In this document: one piece after another, positions 52,770-61,033 of the stretch
Position numbering within the stretch: the first letter of the stretch is position 1
Layout: the number at the start of each line of letters is the position of its first letter
Source: Microbacterium sp. 70-16
Lineage (GTDB): Bacteria > Actinomycetota > Actinomycetes > Actinomycetales > Microbacteriaceae
NCBI RefSeq assembly: GCF_001898315.1
Contig: NZ_MKTQ01000017.1
Coordinates: 1 to 64,000 of the forward strand
DNA: 64,000 nt
Reading direction: 5' to 3'
Translations under genes and position numbers: made by a program
Notes under the pieces: generated by a model
Database searches by the model: none
Told to the model about the DNA's origin: nothing
Seen by the model: the letters and a program-made list of their open reading frames with translations, nothing else

Positions 52770-54007
52770 TCCAGGTTCTTCGCAACCGGACGTACCGGTC
52801 GCTGTTTTCCGCGCAGGTGATCGCACTGGTCGGCACGGGGCTGCTCACCGTCGCACTTGGTTTGCTGGCGTTCGATCTGGCCGGCGCGGCAGCGGGATCG
52901 GTGTTGGGGACCGCGTTGACGATCAAGATGGTCGCGTACGTGGGCGTCGCACCGCTGATCGGCGCGGTCGTGGACCGGCTCCCGAAGAAGGCCGTCCTCG
53001 TCAGTGCCGACGCGATCCGGCTGTTGATCGCAGCGATGCTGCCGTTCGTGACAGAGACATGGCAGATCTATGTGCTGGTGTTCGTGCTGCAGTCCGCATC
53101 CGCGACATTCACGCCCGCGTTTCAGTCGCTGATCCCTTCAGTGCTCCCCGAACCACGCGACTACACTCGAGCGCTGGCCCTCTCCCGCCTCGCGTACGAC
53201 CTCGAAGCATTGCTGAGCCCTCTCCTCGCCGCGGTCCTCTTGACCGTGATCAGCTACAACAACCTGTTCCTGGGCACTGCCGTCGGCTTCGCCGCATCAG
53301 CCGCGCTAGTAGTGACGACCAGACTCCCGGCGCTGTCACACGATCAGCCGGCATCCTCGTTCTGGCAGCGCCTATCGACCGGGATGCGGGTATTCGCCCG
53401 CTCGCCCAGCCTGCGGTTTCTGATGCTCACCAACATCGTCGTCGCGGCCGGCACCGCGCTCGTTCTGGTGAACTCCGTCGTCTACGCCAAGGGCGTGTTC
53501 GGTTTCGACGACGCAGCCCTCGCCGTCGCCCTCGGCGCTTACGGCGTCGGCTCACTGGTAGTGGCGTTGAACATACCCTGGGTCGTCGAGCGGATCGGAG
53601 TGACCCGCACCATGCTTACCGGCACGGCCGTGGTGGCAAGCGGGCTTGTTGCGGCGATCGGTGTCACGATCATCGCCGTCGACACAGGTACCGGGTGGTG
53701 GGCACTGCTGATCGTCTGGCTGATACTCGGCGCCGGAACCTCACTGATCAACACGCCCTCCTCAAGGCTGCTCGCGGAAGCCTCCACGCCAACGAACCGG
53801 AACCTCGTCTACACCGCCCAATTCGCGCTATCCCACGCCTGCTTCCTCATCACCTACCCGCTCGCCGGATGGCTGGGCGCCACAAGCCTTCCCGCCGCCG
53901 CCGAAGCCCTTGCGGGCGTCGGCGTCCTCGGCACAATCGCTGCGCTCCTCCTCCACCGCCGCCAAACCCCGCCCGCAGACATCGATCACCTCACGACAAC
54001 GACCTGA
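52766..54007 (+). CDS. MFS efflux transporter, 413 aa
   Basis: MIQVLRNRTYRSLFSAQVIA opens a 12-TM MFS protein of the metal/drug exporter type (as in NmtR/NreB-like nickel or multidrug pumps), with GAVVDRLPKKAVLV as motif A and IPWVVERIGVTRTML between the halves. Regulated with the upstream ArsR-type repressor, so a metal (Ni/Co) substrate is plausible. A Pro/Thr tail ends the protein. Confidence 0.85.
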   Translation: MIQVLRNRTYRSLFSAQVIALVGTGLLTVALGLLAFDLAGAAAGSVLGTALTIKMVAYVGVAPLIGAVVDRLPKKAVLVSADAIRLLIAAMLPFVTETWQIYVLVFVLQSASATFTPAFQSLIPSVLPEPRDYTRALALSRLAYDLEALLSPLLAAVLLTVISYNNLFLGTAVGFAASAALVVTTRLPALSHDQPASSFWQRLSTGMRVFARSPSLRFLMLTNIVVAAGTALVLVNSVVYAKGVFGFDDAALAVALGAYGVGSLVVALNIPWVVERIGVTRTMLTGTAVVASGLVAAIGVTIIAVDTGTGWWALLIVWLILGAGTSLINTPSSRLLAEASTPTNRNLVYTAQFALSHACFLITYPLAGWLGATSLPAAAEALAGVGVLGTIAALLLHRRQTPPADIDHLTTTT

Positions 54008-54290
54008 AGAACCCACGAAACGCGCGATGGCCGCGGTGGCTTCCACTGAGATCTACCGCCGGCTTCCTCTCCGCCAAGGACGTAGGGCATCTACTGCGCA
54101 GCAGTCAAGGCGGTCATAGAAGAGTCGGCTGCCGACGGAATTGGCTAGAGAACCCGCCACATCGCTGGTGGGACGATCAGCGGGCGGCATATTCAGTGGT
54201 TGCGGACATGCACCAGAGACCGCGATTCGACCCAGATCGTGTACCCGCAAGCGCGGCGAGGGGTCACATACAGGAGCGTTTGGCGGTGCG
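54008..54290. other. Spacer, nothing recognised
   Basis: Between the convergent MFS gene and the small Cys-pair gene. No open frame with a recognisable product, no clear hairpin. Confidence 0.35.
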
Positions 54291-54608
54291 TCAGCCGTGG
54301 CCGATGTTGAGCGCGGCGAGTTGGTCGGAGGTGCCGCGCGCGATTAGGCGCAATTCCTCATCGCTTTCCTCGGTGCTCCAATCCACGAACGCGCAGCAGC
54401 GCCGTTCGACCGCGACGAGGTCTCGCAGGCGCAAGATTGAGTCCTCGACTTTCGCGTAGTGAACGGTGAGTTGTGTGTCGGTGCGTTCGGAGGACTGCGC
54501 GTAGTCGGCGTCGAAGGCCTGCCACTTCTCAACCTGCGCCTTGGCCTCGGCGATGGTGGGCAGAGTGCACGCGATCGGAGCTTCGTTGAAGGGGCCGTTG
54601 TGTGTCAT
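54291..54608 (-). CDS. Conserved small protein with ERRCCAF motif, 105 aa
   Basis: Helical protein (LPTIAEAKAQVEKWQAFDAD) with RLRDLVAVERRCCAFVDWS. The (E/R)CCxF motif is seen in small proteins found beside metal and organomercurial genes. Start overlaps the CDF transporter stop (54605), so it is made with it. It may bind or hand over a thiophilic metal (inference). Confidence 0.6.
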   Translation of the reverse strand: MTHNGPFNEAPIACTLPTIAEAKAQVEKWQAFDADYAQSSERTDTQLTVHYAKVEDSILRLRDLVAVERRCCAFVDWSTEESDEELRLIARGTSDQLAALNIGHG

Positions 54609-55270
54609 CGAACCGTCGCCTCTACCTCTTCGTTGTCGAGGTCCTCGAGGACTTCGAACGGGGACTCCACATCGCCGCGCCACGCCTCGATGCCTTCACG
54701 GATTGCGAGTACCGCCACGACGAGGGCGGCAACGGAGTCGGCCCACCACCAACCGAACAGGCTGTTGAGGGCGAGGCCGATGAAGACTGCCCCTGAGAGG
54801 TAGACGCAGAGGATGAGCTGCCTAGCGTCAGCCATGACGCTCTTGGAATCCAGCTCTCGACCGGTGCGCACCTCGAACCAGGCAAGCAGCGGCATGATGA
54901 CCAGGCTGAGTGCCGTGATCCCGAGCCCGAATGGGCTGTGCGCGGGCCCCTCCACCCGAATAAGGCTCAGGACAGCATCGATTGAGACGTAGGCGGCGAG
55001 GGCGAAGAAAGCGAGGCCGATCACCCGCACCGTAACTTTCTCCCAGCGCTCCGGATCTTTCCGCGTGAACTGCCATGCGATCGCGGCCGCAGACAGCACT
55101 TCCACGATGGAATCAAGGCCAAACCCGATCAGGGCCGCGGAGGATGCGACAGTACCTGCCCACACCGCCACGATGGCTTCGATCACGTTGTACGTGATCG
55201 TAAACCCCACGATGAAACGGACGCGACGGTGCAGCCTAGAGCGACGTTCAGCGGTCAGGGATGTGCTCAT
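54605..55270 (-). CDS. Cation diffusion facilitator family transporter, 221 aa
   Basis: Compact CDF protein. VRFIVGFTITYNVIEAIVAV, SAALIGFGLDSIVEVLSAAA (metal-site Asp), ADARQLILCVYLSGAVFIGL and WWADSVAALVVAVLAIREG (second Asp). It lacks the usual cytoplasmic domain. Expected to export divalent metal (Zn, Cd). Operon with the CmtR-like sensor (overlap at 55267-55270). Confidence 0.88.
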   Translation of the reverse strand: MSTSLTAERRSRLHRRVRFIVGFTITYNVIEAIVAVWAGTVASSAALIGFGLDSIVEVLSAAAIAWQFTRKDPERWEKVTVRVIGLAFFALAAYVSIDAVLSLIRVEGPAHSPFGLGITALSLVIMPLLAWFEVRTGRELDSKSVMADARQLILCVYLSGAVFIGLALNSLFGWWWADSVAALVVAVLAIREGIEAWRGDVESPFEVLEDLDNEEVEATVR

Positions 55271-55626
55271 GCGTTCACTGCCGTTCCGCAGCATCCAGGG
55301 ACGCTGCACGATTCATCGACGCACGGGGCGTTCTCGTCAACAGATAGCGTCACATCCACGAGAGCGGTGAGAGCGGCCGCCAAGTGAGGGTCGGCGATTT
55401 CGTATCGCGTCTGCCGGCCCTCCGGCTCTGCCACGACAATCCCGCAGTCCCGCAGACAGGTCAGGTGGTTAGAGACATTCGACCGGGATAGATCCAACGA
55501 TCGCGAGAGCACGGCCGGGTAGCTCGACCCGCCGAGCAGCGTCATCAGGATTCGAGAGCGGGTCGGATCGGCCATCGCTCGACCGAGACGGTTCATCACA
55601 TCGATACGAGAAGCTATAGTCAGCAT
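55267..55626 (-). CDS. cmtR: CmtR-like ArsR/SmtB metal sensor, 119 aa
   Basis: Winged helix MADPTRSRILMTLLGGSSYP and LDLSRSNVSNHLTCLRDCGI. The CLRDC pair in the recognition helix and a C-terminal Cys cluster (CVDESCSVPGCC) correspond to the Cd/Pb site of M. tuberculosis CmtR (Cys57, Cys61, Cys102). Start ATG at 55626 lies inside its own operator. It controls the CDF gene and probably the divergent permease. Confidence 0.88.
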   Translation of the reverse strand: MLTIASRIDVMNRLGRAMADPTRSRILMTLLGGSSYPAVLSRSLDLSRSNVSNHLTCLRDCGIVVAEPEGRQTRYEIADPHLAAALTALVDVTLSVDENAPCVDESCSVPGCCGTAVNA

Positions 55627-55638
55627 TTGATGACTATA
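55615..55638. promoter_or_regulatory. CmtR-type operator in the divergent spacer
   Basis: Perfect dyad TATAGTCA-N8-TGACTATA. Its left half covers the cmtR-like start codon and its right half forms a -10-like TATACA for the plus-strand permease gene. Confidence 0.7.
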
Positions 55639-55670
55639 CAGTGAGCAATGACCAATTGGAAGCTTGGAGA

Positions 55671-56663
55671 ATGAACGACATGCGCTCAAGGGTGGAATGG
55701 CTGGAACGATACCAGGTCGCGCTTTACCTCATCGCCCTTCTCGTCGGAGCGGGAGTCGGCCTGCTGGTCCCTGGTGTCGCGCACCCGGCCGAGGGCGCGA
55801 TCAACCCTGTGCTCGGGCCACTGCTCTACGCGACATTCCTCGGAGTGCCGTTCGCAAAGATAGGCCAGGCTTTCCGCGACTGGCGCTTCCTGATCACGAG
55901 GCTCGTGGTGAACTTCGTCCTCGTTCCGGTGGTCGTGTTCCTCCTGTCGCGCATCGTCGCACACGATCAAGTCCTGCTGGTCGGTGTGCTGTTCGTGTTG
56001 CTGACACCATGCGTGGACTACGTCATCGTGTTCACCGGGGTCGCCGGTGGTGCCAGAGACCGGCTCCTCGCCGCAGCACCACTACTGATGCTCGTGCAGA
56101 TGCTCCTACTCCCGGTCTACCTGTGGCTGTTCGTCGGCAATGAGTTCGTCCGCGCCGTCGACCTTGCCCCGTTCGTCGAAGCTTTCCTACTACTCATCGC
56201 GCTACCTCTCATCGCCGCCGGGCTGACCCAGTTTCTCGCAGTCCGCACCCGCGCTGGAAAGGTCCTGCAGGAGATCGTACTGGGGGCGATGGTGCCACTG
56301 ATGATGCTGACCCTTGCGGTAGTTGTCGTCTCACAAATCGGCGGCGTCTGGCAACAACTCGCTTCGTTGCTCCGGGCCATCCCGGTTTTCTTTTTGTTCG
56401 CCGCGGCCATGATCCCCATTGGTGCTGCAGCAGGGAGGATCGCTCGACTTGACGTTGCAGGGCGTCGAGCGATCGTGTTCAGCGGCGCCACGCGCAACTC
56501 CCTGGTTGTCCTCCCGCTCGTCCTTGCGCTGCCGGCAATCTTCGACCTTGCCCCGCTCGTCGTCGTCACGCAGACGCTCGTCGAGCTCGTCGCCATGGTT
56601 CTCTTCGTCCGACTCATCCCGCGCCTACTCCCGGCCCATGCCTCGGAACGTGCGGACTCCTAA
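55671..56663 (+). CDS. Arsenic-resistance (ACR3/BASS-like) permease, 330 aa
   Basis: Ten-TM protein of the bile acid:sodium symporter/arsenic resistance superfamily: NPVLGPLLYATFLGVPFAKI, LFVLLTPCVDYVIVFTGVAG (with the Cys found in ACR3-like proteins), FSGATRNSLVVLPLVLALPA. It is distinct from the acr3 at 13806. The ATG at 55671 (MNDMRSRVEW) is preferred because an in-frame GTG at 55641 abuts the -10 element; the start remains uncertain. Divergent from the CmtR-like gene. Confidence 0.8.
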   Translation: MNDMRSRVEWLERYQVALYLIALLVGAGVGLLVPGVAHPAEGAINPVLGPLLYATFLGVPFAKIGQAFRDWRFLITRLVVNFVLVPVVVFLLSRIVAHDQVLLVGVLFVLLTPCVDYVIVFTGVAGGARDRLLAAAPLLMLVQMLLLPVYLWLFVGNEFVRAVDLAPFVEAFLLLIALPLIAAGLTQFLAVRTRAGKVLQEIVLGAMVPLMMLTLAVVVVSQIGGVWQQLASLLRAIPVFFLFAAAMIPIGAAAGRIARLDVAGRRAIVFSGATRNSLVVLPLVLALPAIFDLAPLVVVTQTLVELVAMVLFVRLIPRLLPAHASERADS

Positions 56664-56961
56664 CCGCGTTGGACCTGGACGCTCCGACACCTTCCACGAC
56701 GTCAGCGACTATGCAGTTGCATCAGGCGATCATTACTTGGAAGCGCGTCTTTACCGAAGGCTGCCAAGCACAGGCCACCGAGACTCGCAAGCTGGACGCC
56801 CACCGGGACTCCTGCCCCGGAATGACACACCGGTGCCGACGCGTGTGGTTCCGGCAGGCGGACATTCCCGTAAGACCCGCCCGAGAAAATGCCTGGTCAG
56901 GGGACGCTAAACGCTACAGCGGATCCGGTGATGAACTGCTCGCCGGGTCCGCTCAGTTTGC
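56664..56961. other. Spacer, nothing recognised
   Basis: About 300 bases between the permease gene and the IstB remnant. Short open frames only. Confidence 0.35.
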
Positions 56962-57137
56962 TTACTTTCCCGTGTCCCACGCGTGGGTGTTCTTCGTGTG
57001 GGCGAGGCGGCAGGAGTCGCTGCCGGTTTCGATGATGTTGCCGCCGAAGGTGAGACGGTCCACGATCGCAGCGCAAAGCCGCGGATCAGTGAGAGTCTTC
57101 GTCCAGCCGGAGAACGACGAGGCAGCCTTCGAGTCTA
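56962..57137 (-). pseudogene. 3' remnant of an IstB-like ATPase gene
   Basis: The minus-strand frame reads FSGWTKTLTDPRLCAAIVDR then LTFGGNIIETGSDS and ends THAWDTGK, stop. DPRLxxAIVDRLTFxGNIIETG is the C-terminal part of IstB-type ATPases. It differs from the intact IstB at 6333-7079. The rest of that IS is gone; a stop interrupts the frame near 57137. Confidence 0.65.
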
Positions 57138-57383
57138 ACCCCCAACGGGTTCCTCACGAAGCCGGTCGGACTAGCTCGACTCGTCACCGATCCACGGGCG
57201 GTGCTTGACTCCCTTGACGCGCAGCAATAGCACACGGTCCAGCCTGGGCACCCCCGACGAACGATCAAAGCAAATACGAGAATCCTCGGTCCGGAAGTTG
57301 TAGACCCGGCCGTCGACGGTCACGTCCAGCCCGTACCTGGAGTGCATTGTGCAATGGCGCGGGTACCCGCGCACCTCTGTGGC
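57138..57383. other. Spacer upstream of the conjugation genes
   Basis: No gene recognised. Presumably holds the promoter of the 57384-60818 gene group. Confidence 0.35.
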
Positions 57384-57914
57384 ATGAGCAATAGCCCTGC
57401 AGGAACGCCACTCGGATCGCCCATCGCTTTCCCCCTCGCAGTCATCACGGTCAGCGAGCGCGGAGCCATAAACGTCAGCTGCAACGGAAACGACTTCCCG
57501 CCTCCAACGCCGGACGCGCCTTGGAGCCGCGCACGGTTTGGTGATCTTCTTGATGCGATATCCGAACACCGCTCCCACACCGTCCGAGTTGAGGTGCACG
57601 AGTTCGATGGCTCGGTGTTCACCGACATCGTCCATGCGGTGCGACGAGAGCAAGCCATCGCAGACGTTCAGTCACCCAGCACGATGCGGCGAGCGCGGCA
57701 CCGCCCAACGGATCAGCTGATCGAGGTCACCGGGTCCGGATTCGTCCCTGGCGAGGACGTCACCGTCGCGCTGTCAGTCTCCAGTGCTGAAGGATCCGCT
57801 GACGGGAGCGCTCGTGCGGTCATCGATATGAGCCAACTCGTGGATCACCGATCGGAGATATTGCTCATCGGACGCGTCTCCGGCGTCATCGTCACCGAAT
57901 CTTTGCCATCGTGA
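57384..57914 (+). CDS. Hypothetical protein upstream of the coupling protein, 176 aa
   Basis: Not recognised. The N-terminal half includes FGDLLDAISEHRSHTVRVEV and FTDIVHAVRREQAI. The C-terminal half has an Ig/IPT-like beta signature (EVTGSGFVPGEDVTVALSVS). GTGA overlap with the next gene shows coupling to the T4CP, so a conjugation or adhesion role is plausible. Confidence 0.6.
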   Translation: MSNSPAGTPLGSPIAFPLAVITVSERGAINVSCNGNDFPPPTPDAPWSRARFGDLLDAISEHRSHTVRVEVHEFDGSVFTDIVHAVRREQAIADVQSPSTMRRARHRPTDQLIEVTGSGFVPGEDVTVALSVSSAEGSADGSARAVIDMSQLVDHRSEILLIGRVSGVIVTESLPS

Positions 57915-59692
57915 GTACCCCACACGGTCAGGGTCGGGGTTTCGGCGATGAGTTGACCAACTTCCTGATGATCGCGTTGATCGCAGTCTTCGGGGTCGCC
58001 GTCGTCTTGCGAGCTGCGGGTTCCGTTGCGGCATTCCTCGCTGGCACTGCGCAACCTCAGGTCGGGATTGCTGGCGGAGTCACCCTGCTGTTCAGCCCGA
58101 CAAATCCGGCCGAGGTGCTGCAGGCGCCCGGTCTGAATGCAATTCTCTACTGGTCGATTGCAATACTGCTGCTCCTCATTCTCGGCAGCGCTATCGGGTG
58201 GGCTTGGGTCCGTTGGCGTCGGCACTCACACAACGTCGATACCGATCCACGGCGGCTCGCGGGAACTGCCAGCAGTCACGAGGTCGCAACCAGTGCGTCG
58301 GCGAAGGCACTCCTGCGCCGAGCTGCGACGCTTCGCCCTTCACTGGAACAGCCAGAACCCGCGGACGTGGGCTACCTGCTCGGGCGCTCGCACGGCAAGC
58401 AGGTGTGGGCCAGCGTCGAAGACTCGATCCTTCTCATCGGCCCGCCGCGTTCAGGTAAGGGCCTGCACATTGTGATCCCAGCGATTCTCGATGCGCCGGG
58501 TGCAGTGGTGACGACGTCGACCCGGCCCGACAACCTGACGGCAACGATGCGCGCACGCGAACGGTTCGGTCCGGTCGCCGTCTTTGATCCTCAGCATCTT
58601 GCTGAAGGCGTCTCCTCTGGGCTGCGGTGGTCGCCTATTCGGGGCTGCGAGGACCCGTTGACCGCGATGATTCGCGCGACTGGTCTTGCAGCGGCCACCG
58701 AGCTGTCCGCTGGCGGCGTCGAGGGTGGAGGGTTCTGGGAAGGAAAGACCCGCATCGCTCTGCAGGCGCTCCTACATGCGGCCGCGCTCGATCATCGAAG
58801 TCCGGCTGAGCTGTTCCGATGGACCCTCGACCCATCAGCCGCCGCGGAGGCAGTCGCCATCCTGACGGGCTCACCGCTGGCAGCCACGGGGTGGGCGGAT
58901 TCGCTGGAGGCAACGCTCGACGCCGACCCGCGCACGCGCGACAGTATCTGGCAGGGTGTTTCGCTCGCATTGTCGGCGCTGGCCGACCCCAGAGTGCTAG
59001 ATGCTGTCAGCCCGGCAGAAGGCGAGCAGTTCGATCCCGAGCGTTTCATCCGCGACCGTGGCACGCTGTATCTTCTGGCGACCGGCGTTGGGGCCGGGAA
59101 CAGCGCAGCTCTCGTCGCAGCTCTCGTTGAAGACCTTGTCGAGACCGCCCGCCGAATGGCTGCTCGATCACCCGGCGCACGGCTCGATCCGCCGCTACTG
59201 TTTGCGCTCGACGAGATCGGAAACCTTGCGCCGCTACCCTCACTGCCCACACTCATGGCAGAAGGTGGCGGCACCGGGATCACAACGATGCCGGTGCTTC
59301 AATCCCTTGCCCAGGCGCGGGACAAGTGGTCTGAGAACAAGTCGGCAGCGATCTGGGACGCCAGTATCGCGAAGATCATCCTTGGAGGCGCCTCGAACTC
59401 ACGAGACCTTCAAGACCTCTCCACGCTGATCGGCGAACGCGACGAGTTCACCGACTCCGTCACGCTCGGTGACCATGGCTCGCGTTCCAACCAGCGTTCC
59501 ATCCGTCGCGTACCGATCCTGCCGCCCGACCGCATTCGCACGTTGCCGTTTGGCACCGGGGTCATCTTGCTCCGGTCGGCGCCCCCGATCGTCACTGACC
59601 TCCACCCCTGGCCCAAGCGCCCCGACGGTCAACAGCTCAAAGCGGATCGTGCAGCGGTTGAGTCGCTGTTGAGACGCCCTGCCACGCCATGA
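57911..59692 (+). CDS. Type IV coupling protein (VirD4/TraD-like), 593 aa
   Basis: Inner-membrane ATPase that brings relaxosome DNA to the conjugation channel. Two N-terminal TM helices (FLMIALIAVFGVAVVLRAAG and AILYWSIAILLLLILGSAIG), Walker A LLIGPPRSGKGLHIVIPA, Walker B PLLFALDEIGNLAPLPSLPT, and GTGITTMPVLQSLAQARDKW in motif 3. GTG start overlaps the upstream stop. No relaxase or VirB4 is present in the window, so the element here is incomplete or they lie elsewhere. Confidence 0.9.
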   Translation: MSTPHGQGRGFGDELTNFLMIALIAVFGVAVVLRAAGSVAAFLAGTAQPQVGIAGGVTLLFSPTNPAEVLQAPGLNAILYWSIAILLLLILGSAIGWAWVRWRRHSHNVDTDPRRLAGTASSHEVATSASAKALLRRAATLRPSLEQPEPADVGYLLGRSHGKQVWASVEDSILLIGPPRSGKGLHIVIPAILDAPGAVVTTSTRPDNLTATMRARERFGPVAVFDPQHLAEGVSSGLRWSPIRGCEDPLTAMIRATGLAAATELSAGGVEGGGFWEGKTRIALQALLHAAALDHRSPAELFRWTLDPSAAAEAVAILTGSPLAATGWADSLEATLDADPRTRDSIWQGVSLALSALADPRVLDAVSPAEGEQFDPERFIRDRGTLYLLATGVGAGNSAALVAALVEDLVETARRMAARSPGARLDPPLLFALDEIGNLAPLPSLPTLMAEGGGTGITTMPVLQSLAQARDKWSENKSAAIWDASIAKIILGGASNSRDLQDLSTLIGERDEFTDSVTLGDHGSRSNQRSIRRVPILPPDRIRTLPFGTGVILLRSAPPIVTDLHPWPKRPDGQQLKADRAAVESLLRRPATP

Positions 59693-59774
59693 TCCGCGCT
59701 GGGGCGCAGCGCGCACCTGTCTGTTGCAGCGGCCATCACATCCGATGGCCGCCCCAACAAATCAAGGAGTCGTC

Positions 59775-60239
59775 ATGTCCATCGACACCCAGCAAGCCAT
59801 CACAGGATTCATCGCGACCGAGCCCCGTCTGACCTACACCGAGGACGGCACCGCGCGGTTCTACGCGCGGATCGGCATAGAGCATTCTCAGCAGACCCCA
59901 GACGGAAGTTTCACGCAGCTCGACCCGTCCTTCCACGACATGAGCGCCTTCCGGCGCGCAGCCGAAGAAGGAGTCGCGCGATTCCACAAGGGCGACAAGT
60001 TCATCGCCACTGGACGCGTGCGCGAGTACAGCTACGAGAAGGACGGCCAGAGCGTCGCGGCCGAGGAGTTCATTGTCTCCCGCTTCGGTCACGACGTCGC
60101 ACGCACCCAATACGAGGTCGATCGCGGACCCCATCGCGACAGCAACATGCGCGAGGCGACCGGTCGTGATGCGTCCCCTTTTGAAGCCCCCGCCCGAGCA
60201 CGAGCGCAGTCAGATGCCGCTCCTGCGGTCAGCATCTGA
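59775..60239 (+). CDS. ssb: Single-stranded DNA-binding protein of the mobile element, 154 aa
   Basis: OB-fold SSB: ITGFIATEPRLTYTEDGTAR and FYARIGIEH, then a loop with FHKGDKFIATGRVREYSYEK. The C-terminus lacks the acidic DDDIPF tail of chromosomal SSB, as is common for conjugative-element copies. AAGGAG precedes the ATG. Confidence 0.82.
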   Translation: MSIDTQQAITGFIATEPRLTYTEDGTARFYARIGIEHSQQTPDGSFTQLDPSFHDMSAFRRAAEEGVARFHKGDKFIATGRVREYSYEKDGQSVAAEEFIVSRFGHDVARTQYEVDRGPHRDSNMREATGRDASPFEAPARARAQSDAAPAVSI

Positions 60240-60254
60240 GCAGGAGCGGTCATC

Positions 60255-60818
60255 ATGAGTGACTTCGTTCCCACCGCTGAAGCACACGAAGGGCGCGACG
60301 AGGATGACGACGACGAATCGCTGGTCGCTGAACCACCGCATCCGATCAACTGGAATCTCCTCACCGCGAACGACGCGGAGGTTGAGTGGCTGGAGCTGAA
60401 TCGCTGGGTCTACTGGCTCCGCCGCACTTACGGACTCCCCGCCGCAGTGATCCCGCCCTACTGGCATCGTCACCCCGAACTCGTGTGGGAGCTGTCAGCG
60501 CTGCACCTGCACTGGCTGTGCGCCTACGACCCCAACCAAAACGGATCCGCACCACTGGGGTGGCATCGCGATTTTGCGGATGCTCGCCTCCGCCTCCGGG
60601 ACTGGGTAGCTACTTCCGGGACCCGACTCGATCGTGATCGCCCCACACGGCAAGCCACCTGGCCCGGGGAGGAGCCGCCTACTCCCTCTGAAGAGTCAAT
60701 GATCACCGACCGGGAAGCCGACTTTGTCGAATTCGTCGTTGATGATGTTCAGCATCGTCAAACGGCTGAGGACGAGTTCTACCGTTCGCTCGGCGATCCT
60801 CCGCTGGAGGAGTCATGA
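60255..60818 (+). CDS. DUF4913-like protein, 187 aa
   Basis: The central block LNRWVYWLRRTYGLPAAVIP then YWHRHPELVWELSALHLHWL resembles DUF4913, found in actinobacterial conjugative and phage-like elements between ssb and xis/int genes. Acidic N-terminus (EGRDEDDDDES). Function unknown. Stop overlaps the excisionase start. Confidence 0.7.
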   Translation: MSDFVPTAEAHEGRDEDDDDESLVAEPPHPINWNLLTANDAEVEWLELNRWVYWLRRTYGLPAAVIPPYWHRHPELVWELSALHLHWLCAYDPNQNGSAPLGWHRDFADARLRLRDWVATSGTRLDRDRPTRQATWPGEEPPTPSEESMITDREADFVEFVVDDVQHRQTAEDEFYRSLGDPPLEES

Positions 60819-61033
60819 GCAACGCGGTCGAGGCGACTGCGCCCGTCTCACCATTGCTGGATAGCCGAGAGGTCGCCTCGTACCTGAAGGTCTCCGAATC
60901 GACATTGTCTCGATGGCGCTCCGCGGAGACCGGGCCACCATTCATCAAGCTCGGCGGTATCGCCCGATACCGGCTCGAAGCCATCGACCAATGGCTACAG
61001 AACTTGGAGCCGCACCATGGCGCGCCCAGTTGA
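60815..61033 (+). CDS. xis: Excisionase-like HTH protein, 72 aa
   Basis: MerR-type small HTH: LLDSREVASYLKVSESTLSR, WRSAETGPPFIKLGGIARYR. AlpA/Xis family. Overlaps the integrase start by 17 bases, the usual xis-int layout. Expected to bend DNA at the att site and favour excision. Confidence 0.88.
   Translation: MSNAVEATAPVSPLLDSREVASYLKVSESTLSRWRSAETGPPFIKLGGIARYRLEAIDQWLQNLEPHHGAPS

Noticed and set aside
52735..54459. Plus-strand open frame of 574 codons overlapping the MFS gene
   Set aside because: Arg/Pro-rich shadow frame with no membrane helices; the MFS frame is clearly real.
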